The notes beneath the pieces were generated by a model. The model had not been told where the DNA came from, made no database searches, and worked only from the letters and a program-made list of their open reading frames with translations. Positions 36,581 through 45,770 of a stretch of 64,000 bases of DNA are shown here, piece after piece. Origin of the DNA: Cytophagales bacterium (GTDB lineage: Bacteria; Bacteroidota; Bacteroidia; Cytophagales; Spirosomataceae); the NCBI GenBank assembly GCA_013298025.1, contig JAAFJE010000013.1, forward strand, positions 62,001 to 126,000, given 5' to 3'. Every line of letters begins with the position of its first letter. Position 1 is the first letter of the stretch. The translations under genes were made by a program, and so were the position numbers.

Positions 36581-37474
36581 TTACGTCAACATAAAGCTGC
36601 GTTCGCTAAAGGCAGGCAAATTGGGACGACCTTCGTAAAAATATTGTAGGGTGTCTTGCGTATCCATCAAGCCCAAGCTGTACAGCACAGGTACAAAGTG
36701 GTCGGGAGTAGGCGCCGCCATTAAGCCCAAACGGTGACTGGTTTGGTAATTGATGATATTTTTTACGTTGCGTTCGTCGAGTTGTTGTTTGAGCCAAGCA
36801 TCATATTCTGCCTCCCAACCAAAAGGAGTCATGTCGCCTGTACGCATTTTTTGTCCAAGAATTTGCAAATTATGAATCAGTGAACCGCTACCGATGATAA
36901 GCACACCTTTTTCTCGCAAAGATTTTAGTTGCTTACCTAGCTCATAATGGTAGCTCGGCGATTCATAATAACTAATACTCATCTGAAACACAGGCACATT
37001 GGCTTCTGGAAACAAGTGCATCAACATGGGCCAAGCACCGTGGTCGAGTCCCCATTCGGTGGTTTCATGCACCGAAGGAATGATTTTGGTTACTTCTTTG
37101 GCAATTTCAGGTGCTCCTTGTGCATGGTATTTTGGGTCGTAATAATGCTTAGGAAAACCATAATAATCATAAATCTGCGTCTGTTCTGGTGAAATATTCA
37201 CAAAAGTTCCTCTCGAACACCAATGTGCCGAAACCACCAAAGCAGCTTTTACTTCATATTCTGCTTGTAATTTTTTACCCAAATCATACAAAGTTTGCCA
37301 AAATGGACGCTCTTCCTTCGATAAAGGAATGTCCATCGGATTGCCATGCGAAGTAAACAACACGGGCATACGCTTGCTTTGCGTAGGGAGCGTATCAGTA
37401 AAAGATTTGAAATGCGTAAGCGTTCCCATCGTCGTAAGGGTTAGGAATGATTGCAAAAAATGTTTACGGTTCAT
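36581..37474 (-). CDS. YgiD/DODA-type extradiol aromatic dioxygenase, exported
   Basis: The 297-residue protein fits the class III extradiol ring-cleavage (4,5-DOPA dioxygenase-like) family. Metal-ligand candidates are H43 in FTSHGNP, H84 in VSAHWCSRG and H145 in GLDHGAWPML. The first 25 residues (MNRKHFLQSFLTLTTMGTLTHF) look like an export signal, unlike the cytoplasmic E. coli YgiD, which would put oxidation of catechol-type plant phenolics outside the cytoplasm (inference). It stands alone on the minus strand. Confidence 0.82.
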   Translation of the reverse strand: MNRKHFLQSFLTLTTMGTLTHFKSFTDTLPTQSKRMPVLFTSHGNPMDIPLSKEERPFWQTLYDLGKKLQAEYEVKAALVVSAHWCSRGTFVNISPEQTQIYDYYGFPKHYYDPKYHAQGAPEIAKEVTKIIPSVHETTEWGLDHGAWPMLMHLFPEANVPVFQMSISYYESPSYHYELGKQLKSLREKGVLIIGSGSLIHNLQILGQKMRTGDMTPFGWEAEYDAWLKQQLDERNVKNIINYQTSHRLGLMAAPTPDHFVPVLYSLGLMDTQDTLQYFYEGRPNLPAFSERSFMLT

Positions 37475-37717
37475 AGCCAGTTACGTGCCGATGCTATAAG
37501 CCCACAACGGCACAAGCACAAATGTAAACCTTATTTTTGTTTTACACACAACTCTCCTTAGTATCAAAAAGTATAGCAAGTAAGTGGATGTACAGATAGT
37601 TACAAAACAATTTTTTCTTGAAAAATAACAATTTTAAAGTAAATTGTACAGCCAATTGTCAAGTATTTAGCAACTTGGTAAAGTGTATTCAAACTATCCA
37701 AACATTTAATACCATTT

Positions 37718-38758
37718 ATGGAAAATCATATATCCTCTCGTCGGCAGTTTTTAGGCACTGCTGCTACGCTCTTGACAGCCACGGCTATTGCTCGTTCAGA
37801 AGTATTTGGTACACCTGCCATTATTGATAATTTTGGCAAAAACAAATCGCTTATCAACGGTGTACAAATTGGCACAATTACGTATTCGTTCAGAGAAATG
37901 CCCGACCAAAGTGCCGAAGCCACACTTCAATACGTACTTGATTGTGGCATTGGGGCAATTGAACTCATGGGTAATCCAGCCGAATCGTATGCTGGTGCAC
38001 CCAAAAACTCGCTTGATATGCGTTCTATTTTTCCATTGATGCGAAAACGTTTTGAAAAACAAGAACTCAGCGACGACGAAAAGAAAGTCTTAGCCGAAGC
38101 CGATGAAAAAATGAAAGCGTACCGTGCCGAACTCGCCCAATGGCGTTTGAATGCTCCTATACAAAAATTTGAAGAATTGGGTAAACTGTACAAAAAAGCA
38201 GGCGTAAGCATTTACGCTTTCAAACCCGATGCCTTTGGCATACAAAACAGTGATGCCGAAATAGAATATGGACTAAAAGCTGCCAAAGCCCTCGGAGCAA
38301 ACCAAGTAACCCTCGAACACCCAAGCAACGATGCACATACGCTCAAACTAGGCAAAGCCGCCGAACGCTTTGGCTTGAAAGTGGGCTATCATGGCCACGA
38401 GCAACAAACTTATACTTTCTGGGATACCGCATTGGCCCAGTCGCCAGCCAATGCACTCAACCTCGACTTTGGGCATTTTGTCGCCGCAGGAAACCCCAAT
38501 CCTATCGACATCATCAAGCAAAAATACGAACGTATTGTAAGTATGCACATCAAAGACCGTCAAAGCAAAGCAAACGGTAGAGGTAATTTGCCCTGGGGAC
38601 AAGGCGATACGCCTATCAAAGAAGTGTTGCAACTCATGCGAGCAAACAAATATAGCTTTCCAGCAACCATCGAACTCGAATACAAAATACCCGAAGGCTC
38701 AAACGCTGTAGCAGAAGTAAAAAAATGCCTAGAGTTTTGTAAAAATGCCTTGGCATAA
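37718..38758 (+). CDS. Tat-exported sugar-phosphate isomerase/epimerase-like TIM barrel
   Basis: The 346-residue protein begins with a twin-arginine-type signal (SRRQFLGTAATLLTATAIA). The TIM barrel (about 45-345) has the complete metal site of the family: QVTLEHPS (Glu), GYHGHEQQ (His), LDFGHFVAAG (Asp and His), MHIKDRQ and TIELEYKIP (Glu). A charged helix-rich insertion sits at about 110-150. It is the second exported member of this superfamily in the window after 24403-25272. The true substrate of exported members is mostly unknown; oxidised sugars are one idea. Confidence 0.82.
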   Translation: MENHISSRRQFLGTAATLLTATAIARSEVFGTPAIIDNFGKNKSLINGVQIGTITYSFREMPDQSAEATLQYVLDCGIGAIELMGNPAESYAGAPKNSLDMRSIFPLMRKRFEKQELSDDEKKVLAEADEKMKAYRAELAQWRLNAPIQKFEELGKLYKKAGVSIYAFKPDAFGIQNSDAEIEYGLKAAKALGANQVTLEHPSNDAHTLKLGKAAERFGLKVGYHGHEQQTYTFWDTALAQSPANALNLDFGHFVAAGNPNPIDIIKQKYERIVSMHIKDRQSKANGRGNLPWGQGDTPIKEVLQLMRANKYSFPATIELEYKIPEGSNAVAEVKKCLEFCKNALA

Positions 38759-39069
38759 ACTAGCCTAATTGCTGACTTGGGACTTGAAAGATTATAGTCT
38801 AATTGCCCCAAGTTAGCAATTAAAAAAGCCTTTCTATCGTCTTTATTGCCCCTTGTATCGAATCTTGCCTGCACTTCATTAAACTAATCAAATCTTGGGC
38901 TTGTCTAAGCACAGCCAACAATATAGCTCCCCCCAATGGCGTTGTTTTACATGAATTTTTGGCATACAATGAACTATTTTATTTATATTTGTATTTATTC
39001 TAAATAAAAATAAGAAATTTTAATACCCTGTAATAAAAGTTTAATTCTATTAAGTTTATATATTTCGAG
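38759..39069. other. 311-bp gap with a long hairpin and a promoter
   Basis: A hairpin with 16-bp arms and one mismatch (38766-38781 with 38807-38822, ACTTGGG/CCCAAGT core) follows the isomerase-like gene; no T-run follows, so termination is uncertain. TATATTTG at 38984-38991 is a -7 box for the ankyrin gene, with a TTTG at 38958-38961, 22 bases upstream. Nothing suggests a gene. Confidence 0.6.
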
Positions 39070-40566
39070 ATGAAAAAAATGATGATTGCGGCTTTGGCTC
39101 TTTGTAGCTTTGCTGCGAAAGCACAGAAAAACACGCTTTTAGAGCAATCTTTTTGGAGAAATCAACCCAGTGTAGAAAGCGTAAAAGCAGAAGTTGAGAA
39201 AGGAAATAATCCTTTGGAGTTTAACCGCATGACAATGGATGCCATTGTGCTTGCCATTAATTCGGGGGCTCCTAACGAAACGATTAAATTCTTGTTGTCG
39301 CAACCAGGCGTAGAGGTCAACCGATTTACTCACGAAGAACGCACTTATTTGCATTGGGCTGCCAACCGTGGCAATGTTGAAGTAATGGAAGCTTTGGTAG
39401 CCAAAGGAGCAAAAGCAAATATTCCAGATGAAAACGGTGTAACAGCCATGGCTTTTGCAGCGATGAGTGGTCAACTCACCGTACAAGGAATAGAGTTGTT
39501 TTTGAAAGCAGGAGCTAGTTTGAAGGATGTAAACAAAGAAGGAGCGAATATTTTACTTTTGGCTGTTGCGACCGACAAAGACCTAACGCTTACCAACTAC
39601 CTTGTTTCTAAAGGATTAGACCTTAAAAGCACTGATAAAAGTGGTAACAATATTTTCAGTTATGCTGTTAGAGGGGGCAATATCAATATTTTAAAAGCAT
39701 TACAACAAAAAGGCGTGAGTGCTTCGGACAATGCTATTTTGATGGCTGCCCAAGGCGGACGCAGAGGGGCAGGTGCTTCTTTAGAATTTTTTGAATACCT
39801 AGAAAGCCTTGGTGTAAAACCTACAGCCAATACTAAAAGTGGCGAAAACGTGTTGCATTTTCTTGTACGTAAACCCAACCAAAAAGAAATTATCGAACAC
39901 TTTTTGGCCAAAGGTGTGAATCCAAATCAAGCTGATGAAGAAGGCAATACGCCCTTGATATATGCGGCTGGTTCAAACAAAGATTTGCCTGTATTGGAAC
40001 TTCTTTTATCTAAATCAACTAATATCAACCAAGCAAACGCCAAAGGTGAAACAGCCCTTACAGCAGCCGTTCGAGGTAATTCGCCAGAAGTGGTAAAGTT
40101 TTTGTTGGATAAAGGTGCTGAGGCTAAAATCTTGAATACCAAAGGGGAAAACTTATTGGCGTACTTAATTCAATCGTACCCAAGCAGCGAAGGAAGAGGT
40201 GGATTTGGCCCAAAACCAGAAGATTTTGATGCCAAATTAAAATTGCTTCAAGAAAAAGGTTTATTGGCTACTACGCCACAAAAAAATGGCAATACCTTGT
40301 ATCATTTAGCCATTTTGAAAAACGACATAGGTTTGCTGAAAAGACTGCAACCATTGGGCATAGACATCAACGCTAAAAATGCTGAAGGTATTACGGTGTT
40401 GCATAAAGCTGCCATGATTGCCAAAGATGATGTCATTTTAAAATATCTTCTTTCGGTTGGTGCAGACAAAAATACCCAAACGAATTTCAAAGAAACGGCT
40501 TTCGACTTGGCAAGCGAAAACGAATCTTTGAACAAAAGTAAAGTAGTAATTTCATTCTTAAAATAA
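39070..40566 (+). CDS. Exported ankyrin-repeat protein
   Basis: The 498-residue protein has a signal peptide (MKKMMIAALALCSFAAKAQ) followed by about a dozen ankyrin repeats (for example HEERTYLHWAANRGNVEVMEALVAKGAKANIPDENGVTAMAFAAMSG and DEEGNTPLIYAAGSNKDLPVLELLL). A protein-binding scaffold in the periplasm is expected. It lies upstream of the DUF2271 and PepSY-flavoreductase genes, separated by a 245-bp gap with a long inverted repeat. This neighbourhood is typical of extracytoplasmic flavinylation loci, where its exact role is not known. Confidence 0.85.
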   Translation: MKKMMIAALALCSFAAKAQKNTLLEQSFWRNQPSVESVKAEVEKGNNPLEFNRMTMDAIVLAINSGAPNETIKFLLSQPGVEVNRFTHEERTYLHWAANRGNVEVMEALVAKGAKANIPDENGVTAMAFAAMSGQLTVQGIELFLKAGASLKDVNKEGANILLLAVATDKDLTLTNYLVSKGLDLKSTDKSGNNIFSYAVRGGNINILKALQQKGVSASDNAILMAAQGGRRGAGASLEFFEYLESLGVKPTANTKSGENVLHFLVRKPNQKEIIEHFLAKGVNPNQADEEGNTPLIYAAGSNKDLPVLELLLSKSTNINQANAKGETALTAAVRGNSPEVVKFLLDKGAEAKILNTKGENLLAYLIQSYPSSEGRGGFGPKPEDFDAKLKLLQEKGLLATTPQKNGNTLYHLAILKNDIGLLKRLQPLGIDINAKNAEGITVLHKAAMIAKDDVILKYLLSVGADKNTQTNFKETAFDLASENESLNKSKVVISFLK

Positions 40567-40811
40567 ATTGTGATTGAGTGAGTTGTGAGTTAGTGAATTG
40601 TGAATGAGTGATTAATAAAGAGTGATAGCCAATTAAGTGCTAATGCAAGATTGTGAGTTAGTGTTTTGATTTTCAAAAACTTATAATTTATTCTAAGCAA
40701 AATTAATTTTGCGTGCTTACTTAGCATTAAATTGTTAACTATCATCCTTTTGCACTAACTCACTCATTCACAATTCACGAACTCACAACTCACTAATTCA
40801 CTCAATAAAAC
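40567..40811. repeat. Intergenic long inverted repeat built of degenerate 7-8-mers
   Basis: The arms 40578-40610 and 40761-40793 pair over 33 bp with a single mismatch. Each arm is a chain of degenerate units such as GTGAGTT, GTGAATT and GAGTGA at 7-8-base spacing. Inside lie another GTGAGTTAGTG copy and the perfect palindrome GCAAAATTAATTTTGC at about 40698-40713. It would fold into one large hairpin between the ankyrin and DUF2271 genes. Confidence 0.75.
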
Positions 40812-41303
40812 ATGCGTAATTTCTGTAAAATTGGCTTTTTTGTTGTCTTATTAAGCCTTGTTCAATCCTTTACTTCATCGGCTCAAACGGCTACTACTAA
40901 GTACAAATGTATGATTCAGATGACCAACTACATGGGCGAAGGTGCTTATATTGTGGTTTCGATTGTAGATGCCAAAGGTAACTACGACAAAACTTTGTAT
41001 GTGTTGGGTTCTGATAAAAAATGGTATAAAACCCTCAAAGAATGGTTTAAGGCTTATTCCAAAAAACCAAGTAATATCAGTGCTATTACAGGTGCTTCGG
41101 TCACAGGTGGCGACCGCAGTGTGGTAGAACTTGAAATAGAAACATCGAAACTGAACGCCAACTACAAGCTTCGTTTTGAAAGTGCCGTTGAAGACAAGCC
41201 TTATTATGTAAAAGACTTAGAAATTCCTTTGACAACCGAAAGCCTTGCCGCCAAAAATGAAGGTACTGGCTTTATCCGATATGTAAGATTTAGTGCTAAC
41301 TAA
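40812..41303 (+). CDS. DUF2271 protein, predicted covalent FMN carrier
   Basis: The 163-residue exported protein (signal 1-24, SFTSSAQ) belongs to the DUF2271 family. Residues 93-96 read T-G-A-S followed by VTGG, closely matching the SGATVTS flavinylation site of RnfG/NqrC-type proteins, so S96 is a candidate attachment point for FMN (inference). DUF2271 proteins are known from surveys to occur with ApbE and PepSY reductases, both found here. It is directly followed after 14 bases by the PepSY flavoreductase, so the two are surely co-transcribed. Confidence 0.8.
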   Translation: MRNFCKIGFFVVLLSLVQSFTSSAQTATTKYKCMIQMTNYMGEGAYIVVSIVDAKGNYDKTLYVLGSDKKWYKTLKEWFKAYSKKPSNISAITGASVTGGDRSVVELEIETSKLNANYKLRFESAVEDKPYYVKDLEIPLTTESLAAKNEGTGFIRYVRFSAN

Positions 41304-41317
41304 TTGAACACCCCAAT

Positions 41318-43507
41318 ATGAATCTTTCAATCTGGAGATACAGCCATCTTGTGTTGGCTGTATCTTCTTGTATATTCCTTATCCTTGCGGCTGTTTCGGG
41401 AATCATTTTATCGTTTGAACCAGTAGTCGAAAAATACAACCGACCAGCACAGCCATCGTTACAGCAAATTACCTTGGCGGAAAGTATGCCCGTTTGGAGA
41501 AAACAATATCCGTCTATCAGCGAAATAGCACTTGATGAATTTCAATCAATTGTTGCCAAAAGTACCGATTTCCCGAAAGGCGTTGATGCTGCCTATATTC
41601 ATCCGCAAACGGGTGCTTTCTTAGGTGAAGTAAAACCACAAAGTGCTTTTTTTGAATGGGTTACGGCTTTTCACCGTTCTTTGTTTTTACATGAACTAGG
41701 TCGCTTTTTTGTAGGACTTACGGCTTTTTTGCTATTACTTATTACAACTTCTGGGTTATTTTTATTGGTACAACGCCAAAGCGGTATCAAGAACTTTTTC
41801 AAACGTATTCCAAACGATGCTTCTGCCCAATATTTTCACGTCGTACTGAGTCGTTGGTCGTTTATTCCCATTTTAGTCATTGCCCTTACGGGGACTTATT
41901 TGGCATTGGTAAGATTTGAAATTTTTACTCATCCGAAAGTAAGTTTAGACGTAGATTTCGATATCATCAAAGAAGCCCCCAAGAAAAACATCCAAGATTT
42001 TGAGGTATTCAAAAACATCAAGTTAGCCGATGTTAAAAAGATAGAATTTCCTTTTTCAGAAGACCCCGAAGATTATTTTACTATTCAACTAAAAGATAAG
42101 GAAATTGCTGTCAATCAGATTACTGGCGATATTTTAGCCCAACAAAACTATCCGTTTACACAGGTGCTAAGCGCCCTTAGTTTAGATTTACATACAGGCC
42201 GTACCAATTGGCTGTGGGCGTTGGTCTTACTGGTAACTTCTGGCAATATTGTGTTCTTTATTGTTTCGGGTTTTATGATTACGTTCAAGCGTATCGGCAA
42301 CAAAACAAAGAATCGTTTTACTGCCGAAGAAAGTCGCTTTATTGTTTTGGTTGGGTCTGAAAATGGCAGTACTTGGACTTTTGCCAATCATGTACATCAA
42401 CAACTGCTAAAGCTTGGCGAAAAATCATTTATCAGTTCGCTTAACCAGTTTCAGGCGTATCCACAAGCTGAACATTTATTGGTTTTTACTTCTACTTACG
42501 GTATCGGAGAAGCACCTTCAAATGCTCATCATTTCAAAGCTTTACTAGATAAAATAACCCAACAACAGTTGGTTCGATTTTCGGTGGTAGGCTTTGGGTC
42601 AAAGGCTTATCCAGATTTTTGTGAATTTGCTTACCAAGTACACCATTGGCTTAGTACGCAAACTTGGGCCAAATCTTTGTTAGACATCCATACCATCAAC
42701 GATAAATCGGCAGAAGAGTTTGCTCTTTGGGCAGAAGCTTGGACGACAAAAACAGGCTTGCCACTTGCCACGAAAGTTGCCCTCAACCCTACAAACAAAT
42801 TACAAACGCTTGAGGTAATATCGAATACGGCGCATACCGAAGATGATACCTTCTTGGTAAAATTGCAAGCAGGAACATTCACCAAAGTAAAATCTGGCGA
42901 TTTATTGGCGATTTATCCAGCCAACGACCACCGAGAACGATTGTATTCTATAGGTATTACAGGTAAAAAAGAAATGCAATTGAGCGTCAGGTTACATCCG
43001 AATGGACTAGGCTCTAGTTATTTGCATAACTTGACAGTCAATGAAAAAATTCAAGCAAAAATTATAAGCAACAGTCATTTTCATTTCCCTAAAAAAGCCC
43101 CTGAAGTCATGATGATTTGCAATGGCACGGGCATTGCACCATTTTTAGGCATGATTCAGCAAAATAAAAAGCTAGTACCTTGTCATTTATACGCAGGTTT
43201 TAGGGATAAAAAATCTTGGTCTTTGTACCAATCTCAAGTAGAAAATATCGACAATCCACAAAAAATAAGCAGCTACGCTCTTGCCTTTTCAAGAGAAGAA
43301 AGCAAACAATACGTTGGCGATTTGGTAGCAAAAGATGCCCAGAAAGTAGCCCAATTATTAAAGAAAGGAGGCGTAATCATGCTTTGTGGCTCGCTGGCTA
43401 TGCAAAAAGATGTGATGGTGATTTTAGAAAATATATGCCAACAAGAGCTAAATCAATCACTCAGCTACTTCCAAGCACACCAACAAATTCGTTCGGATTG
43501 TTATTAA
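41318..43507 (+). CDS. PepSY membrane domain fused to flavodoxin/NADPH-cytochrome-P450-reductase-like module
   Basis: The 729-residue protein has an N-terminal PepSY-type membrane part (about 1-330; helices near 14-34, 129-150, 180-198 and 295-322). A flavodoxin-like FMN domain (about 345-475, VLVGSENGSTWTFANHV and TSTYGIGEAPSNA) is followed by a ferredoxin-reductase-like part with the FAD motif RLYSIG and the NAD(P) motif NGTGIAPFLGMI, ending in a hydride-transfer tail. It should move electrons from cytoplasmic NAD(P)H across the membrane to periplasmic acceptors, plausibly the DUF2271 flavoprotein. Related proteins reduce ferric siderophores or peptidoglycan-bound partners. Confidence 0.88.
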   Translation: MNLSIWRYSHLVLAVSSCIFLILAAVSGIILSFEPVVEKYNRPAQPSLQQITLAESMPVWRKQYPSISEIALDEFQSIVAKSTDFPKGVDAAYIHPQTGAFLGEVKPQSAFFEWVTAFHRSLFLHELGRFFVGLTAFLLLLITTSGLFLLVQRQSGIKNFFKRIPNDASAQYFHVVLSRWSFIPILVIALTGTYLALVRFEIFTHPKVSLDVDFDIIKEAPKKNIQDFEVFKNIKLADVKKIEFPFSEDPEDYFTIQLKDKEIAVNQITGDILAQQNYPFTQVLSALSLDLHTGRTNWLWALVLLVTSGNIVFFIVSGFMITFKRIGNKTKNRFTAEESRFIVLVGSENGSTWTFANHVHQQLLKLGEKSFISSLNQFQAYPQAEHLLVFTSTYGIGEAPSNAHHFKALLDKITQQQLVRFSVVGFGSKAYPDFCEFAYQVHHWLSTQTWAKSLLDIHTINDKSAEEFALWAEAWTTKTGLPLATKVALNPTNKLQTLEVISNTAHTEDDTFLVKLQAGTFTKVKSGDLLAIYPANDHRERLYSIGITGKKEMQLSVRLHPNGLGSSYLHNLTVNEKIQAKIISNSHFHFPKKAPEVMMICNGTGIAPFLGMIQQNKKLVPCHLYAGFRDKKSWSLYQSQVENIDNPQKISSYALAFSREESKQYVGDLVAKDAQKVAQLLKKGGVIMLCGSLAMQKDVMVILENICQQELNQSLSYFQAHQQIRSDCY

Positions 43508-43523
43508 AACATATCACTAAAGC

Positions 43524-43590
43524 AAAAAAGATGGGTACGTCATAAACAAAGCAAGGACAGGGCAAGTTTATAACATACGCCATCTTTTTT
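43524..43590 (+). terminator. Terminator-like hairpin after the PepSY flavoreductase gene
   Basis: AAAAAAGATGG (43524-43534) pairs perfectly with CCATCTTTTTT (43580-43590) across a 45-base loop; the second arm ends in a T-run, 17 bases after the stop. Confidence 0.6.
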
Positions 43591-43619
43591 GTGCCATTAG
43601 CATTGCAACCCAATATCAA

Positions 43620-44408
43620 ATGAAAAATCCAAAGTTGCTTATTATTATCAATTTAATAGCCTTTATCGCTGTGTTGGTAATGAATACTTTAGCCAATTCT
43701 CTGCCTTTGAACGGACATACCCCCGGACAATTATCAGATATGTATCCTAATTTATTTGTGCCAGCAGGCGTTACATTTTCCATTTGGGGTGTCATTTATA
43801 CTTGGTTATTGGTATTTATGGGCATACAAGTAGTGGCACTTTTTAGTAAAACGGTAAGTGCAAAAGTATTTCCTTGGGTGTTACGTTTAGGCAACTATTT
43901 TGTACAAAGCTGTTTGCTCAACATCGCTTGGCTTTTTGCTTGGCATTGGCAATTGATGGGCTTATCGGTGTTGGTTATGCTTTGTTTACTGGCTACGCTA
44001 CTTCACCAAAGCATTGCCATTGGTATCGGAAATGCAAAGTTCAACACCCAAGAAAAATGGCTCGTTCATGCTCCTTTTGGGATATACTTGGGTTGGATTT
44101 CCATTGCGACGATTGCCAATATCACCGCTTTGTTGGTAGGTATTCATTGGCAAGCTTGGGGAATATCCGAATTTCATTGGACAATCACCATGATTATCAT
44201 TGGCACAGCCATTGCCCTTTTTGTGGTAGTGGTTCGTAACAATATCTTTTACGGAATGGCCGTCATTTGGGCTTTAATTGGCATCGGTATCAAAAGAGAA
44301 AGCATAGCAGACCCTGTTTCAATGGCAATGATTCCCTACCTAAAAGTTTGTATCATTGTTTTAGTCGTAGGTATTTTTTATCGCTTAAAACAATGGCTCA
44401 GTTATTGA
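43620..44408 (+). CDS. TspO/MBR-like tryptophan-rich membrane protein
   Basis: The 262-residue protein has about seven hydrophobic helices and is rich in Trp (VTFSIWGVIYTWLLVFMG, LNIAWLFAWHWQLMG, HWQAWGISEFHW). It resembles the TspO/MBR family of tetrapyrrole-binding membrane proteins but is longer than the usual 160 residues. The role is unknown. It is the last conserved gene before the AT-rich repeat island and is followed by a strong terminator. Confidence 0.65.
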   Translation: MKNPKLLIIINLIAFIAVLVMNTLANSLPLNGHTPGQLSDMYPNLFVPAGVTFSIWGVIYTWLLVFMGIQVVALFSKTVSAKVFPWVLRLGNYFVQSCLLNIAWLFAWHWQLMGLSVLVMLCLLATLLHQSIAIGIGNAKFNTQEKWLVHAPFGIYLGWISIATIANITALLVGIHWQAWGISEFHWTITMIIIGTAIALFVVVVRNNIFYGMAVIWALIGIGIKRESIADPVSMAMIPYLKVCIIVLVVGIFYRLKQWLSY

Positions 44409-44448
44409 GTGCATGAGTGATTTTATCACAGATAAAAGTAGCCCTTGT

Positions 44449-44480
44449 TAGCCCCGTGCCGACAAGGGCTATTTTTTTTA
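44449..44480 (+). terminator. Terminator of the TspO-like gene
   Basis: AGCCCTTGT and ACAAGGGCT form a 9-bp stem followed by a run of eight T, about 40 bases after the stop. Confidence 0.9.
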
Positions 44481-44661
44481 CTGCACTTTTCAGAAAAGAG
44501 CATACCGTTTAATAAGTTTTGTAGCAGATAACTGTTTGCATTTTTTTATCTTAAAGCATAATATGATACTTTAGGGAATCAAAAAGGTTGTTCTTTGCAA
44601 GAAAATGTCTTGTCCTAAAAAAGTTGAACATATATATCAAATTTTTAGATGCCATGTTTAA

Positions 44662-44692
44662 CCTCGCTGTTTCAAGTTTTACAACTTGGAAT
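44662..44692 (+). repeat. Island repeat, copy 1 (CCTCGCTG...CAAGTT/AACTTGG unit)
   Basis: Starts CCTCGCTGTTTCAAGTT and continues through TTAC to AACTTGGAA. The core TTCAAGTT...AACTTGGAA is a hairpin. Further copies lie at 46032-46064 (inverted), 46896-46923, 48478-48509, 48977-49007 and 49132-49164 (inverted). Confidence 0.85.
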
Positions 44693-44741
44693 AGCAAGAG
44701 TTTTACTAATACGAAATATTCCAACCGTAAAATAAAGAATA

Positions 44742-45770
44742 ATGAAAAAATTGATACTATTAAACAGTATGTTTTTGCTCTTATTTGGTTGTAGAGATGA
44801 ATCAACTATGATTAAATGCAACGGATTTGAAGGGCACCCTGAATATCTGTATTTTAAAACAGAAAAAGAGGGGTATTCCTTTAATAATAAAACCTATTCA
44901 GATTGGGACAATGTTACTGAAGAACAAATGAATAATCCAGATTTTTATCCCAAATCAACAGACGAGGCAAGTATTTATAAAACTATTGATGGAGGTAAAA
45001 GTTGGGTTAAAATAGATTCCATTTTAAATTATAATTATGCTGCAATAGCTACTCATGTTAATAATAGAGTTTACATATTAAGAAGTGATGAGCGAGAATA
45101 TTTCAAATATAACATTACCTGTTTTGAGATTGAAAGTGGAGTAATCAAAAATATTTTGAACACTCAGCCTGTAGTGTCTGCAATTTGGGATGATGAGCAT
45201 ACTGTATTTTTTACAAATAATAGAGGTTTAATAAATTTATATTCATTAGATAAAAATCAAAAGTTAGATAGTCTTAGTATTAAAGATTATGCCACACAGG
45301 GATTAAATATAAAAAACAAATCATACGCAGTTTTTTCTGCCTATGAAACTTCATATTTTGGTAGTATTGATGGAGAACATAAAGAAATTAAACTTTCTAT
45401 AACTCCTGAAAGTATTGTAAAACAAGATGAGAGTAAGATACTAATTGCTGGCAATACGCTAAGGGATGAAAATGAGATTTCATTAATAAGCTATGAGCCG
45501 AACACAAAGCAATCGAAAGTTATTCAGAAATTTAAAAACTACTCCATTATTGACTATTTACAATCTAACGACAAAGCAATAGTAGGATTTATTGGTAATA
45601 TCAAGGGAGCATTTGTTGAATATGATTTACTTTATAGTTTGGATAAAGGTACAACTTGGAAAATCAAAAAGTTAGAAGAAGCAAATTATGTACGACCAAG
45701 CAGTTTGATTAATAATATTCTGTATATATACAGTGGTGGTGCTAGAATGCAAAAAATAGTATTATTGTAG
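44742..45770 (+). CDS. Orphan lipoprotein with beta-propeller-like (BNR/Asp-box) motifs
   Basis: The 342-residue protein has a lipoprotein signal with lipobox LLFGC (Cys17). Two Asp-box-like motifs, TIDGGKSWVKI and SLDKGTTWKI, and repeated strand patterns suggest a beta-propeller as in sialidase-fold or YCF48-like proteins, but no catalytic site is evident. Codon use is very AT-rich compared with the 35-44 kb genes. It is the first gene of the repeat-separated array. Function is unknown. Confidence 0.75.
   Translation: MKKLILLNSMFLLLFGCRDESTMIKCNGFEGHPEYLYFKTEKEGYSFNNKTYSDWDNVTEEQMNNPDFYPKSTDEASIYKTIDGGKSWVKIDSILNYNYAAIATHVNNRVYILRSDEREYFKYNITCFEIESGVIKNILNTQPVVSAIWDDEHTVFFTNNRGLINLYSLDKNQKLDSLSIKDYATQGLNIKNKSYAVFSAYETSYFGSIDGEHKEIKLSITPESIVKQDESKILIAGNTLRDENEISLISYEPNTKQSKVIQKFKNYSIIDYLQSNDKAIVGFIGNIKGAFVEYDLLYSLDKGTTWKIKKLEEANYVRPSSLINNILYIYSGGARMQKIVLL

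Larger units (their letters stand above)
44409..44741. other. 333-bp gap: terminator, then start of the repeat island
   Basis: A strong terminator lies at 44449-44480, AGCCCTTGT pairing with ACAAGGGCT around 13 bases and followed by eight T. After it the DNA becomes very AT-rich. The first copy of the island's palindromic repeat is at 44662-44692. Short frames over this repeat on both strands are not credible genes. Confidence 0.7.

Noticed and set aside
44588-44640. Possible insertion-sequence end (TGTCCTAAAAAAGTTGA)
   Set aside because: No matching inverted partner and no transposase fragment could be found nearby.
44551-44805. Open frames of 60-90 residues on both strands over the island repeats, several containing LLFQVVKLETAR-type peptides
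   Set aside because: They are translations of the palindromic repeat itself; the same peptide recurs wherever the repeat occurs and overlaps real genes or the opposite strand.
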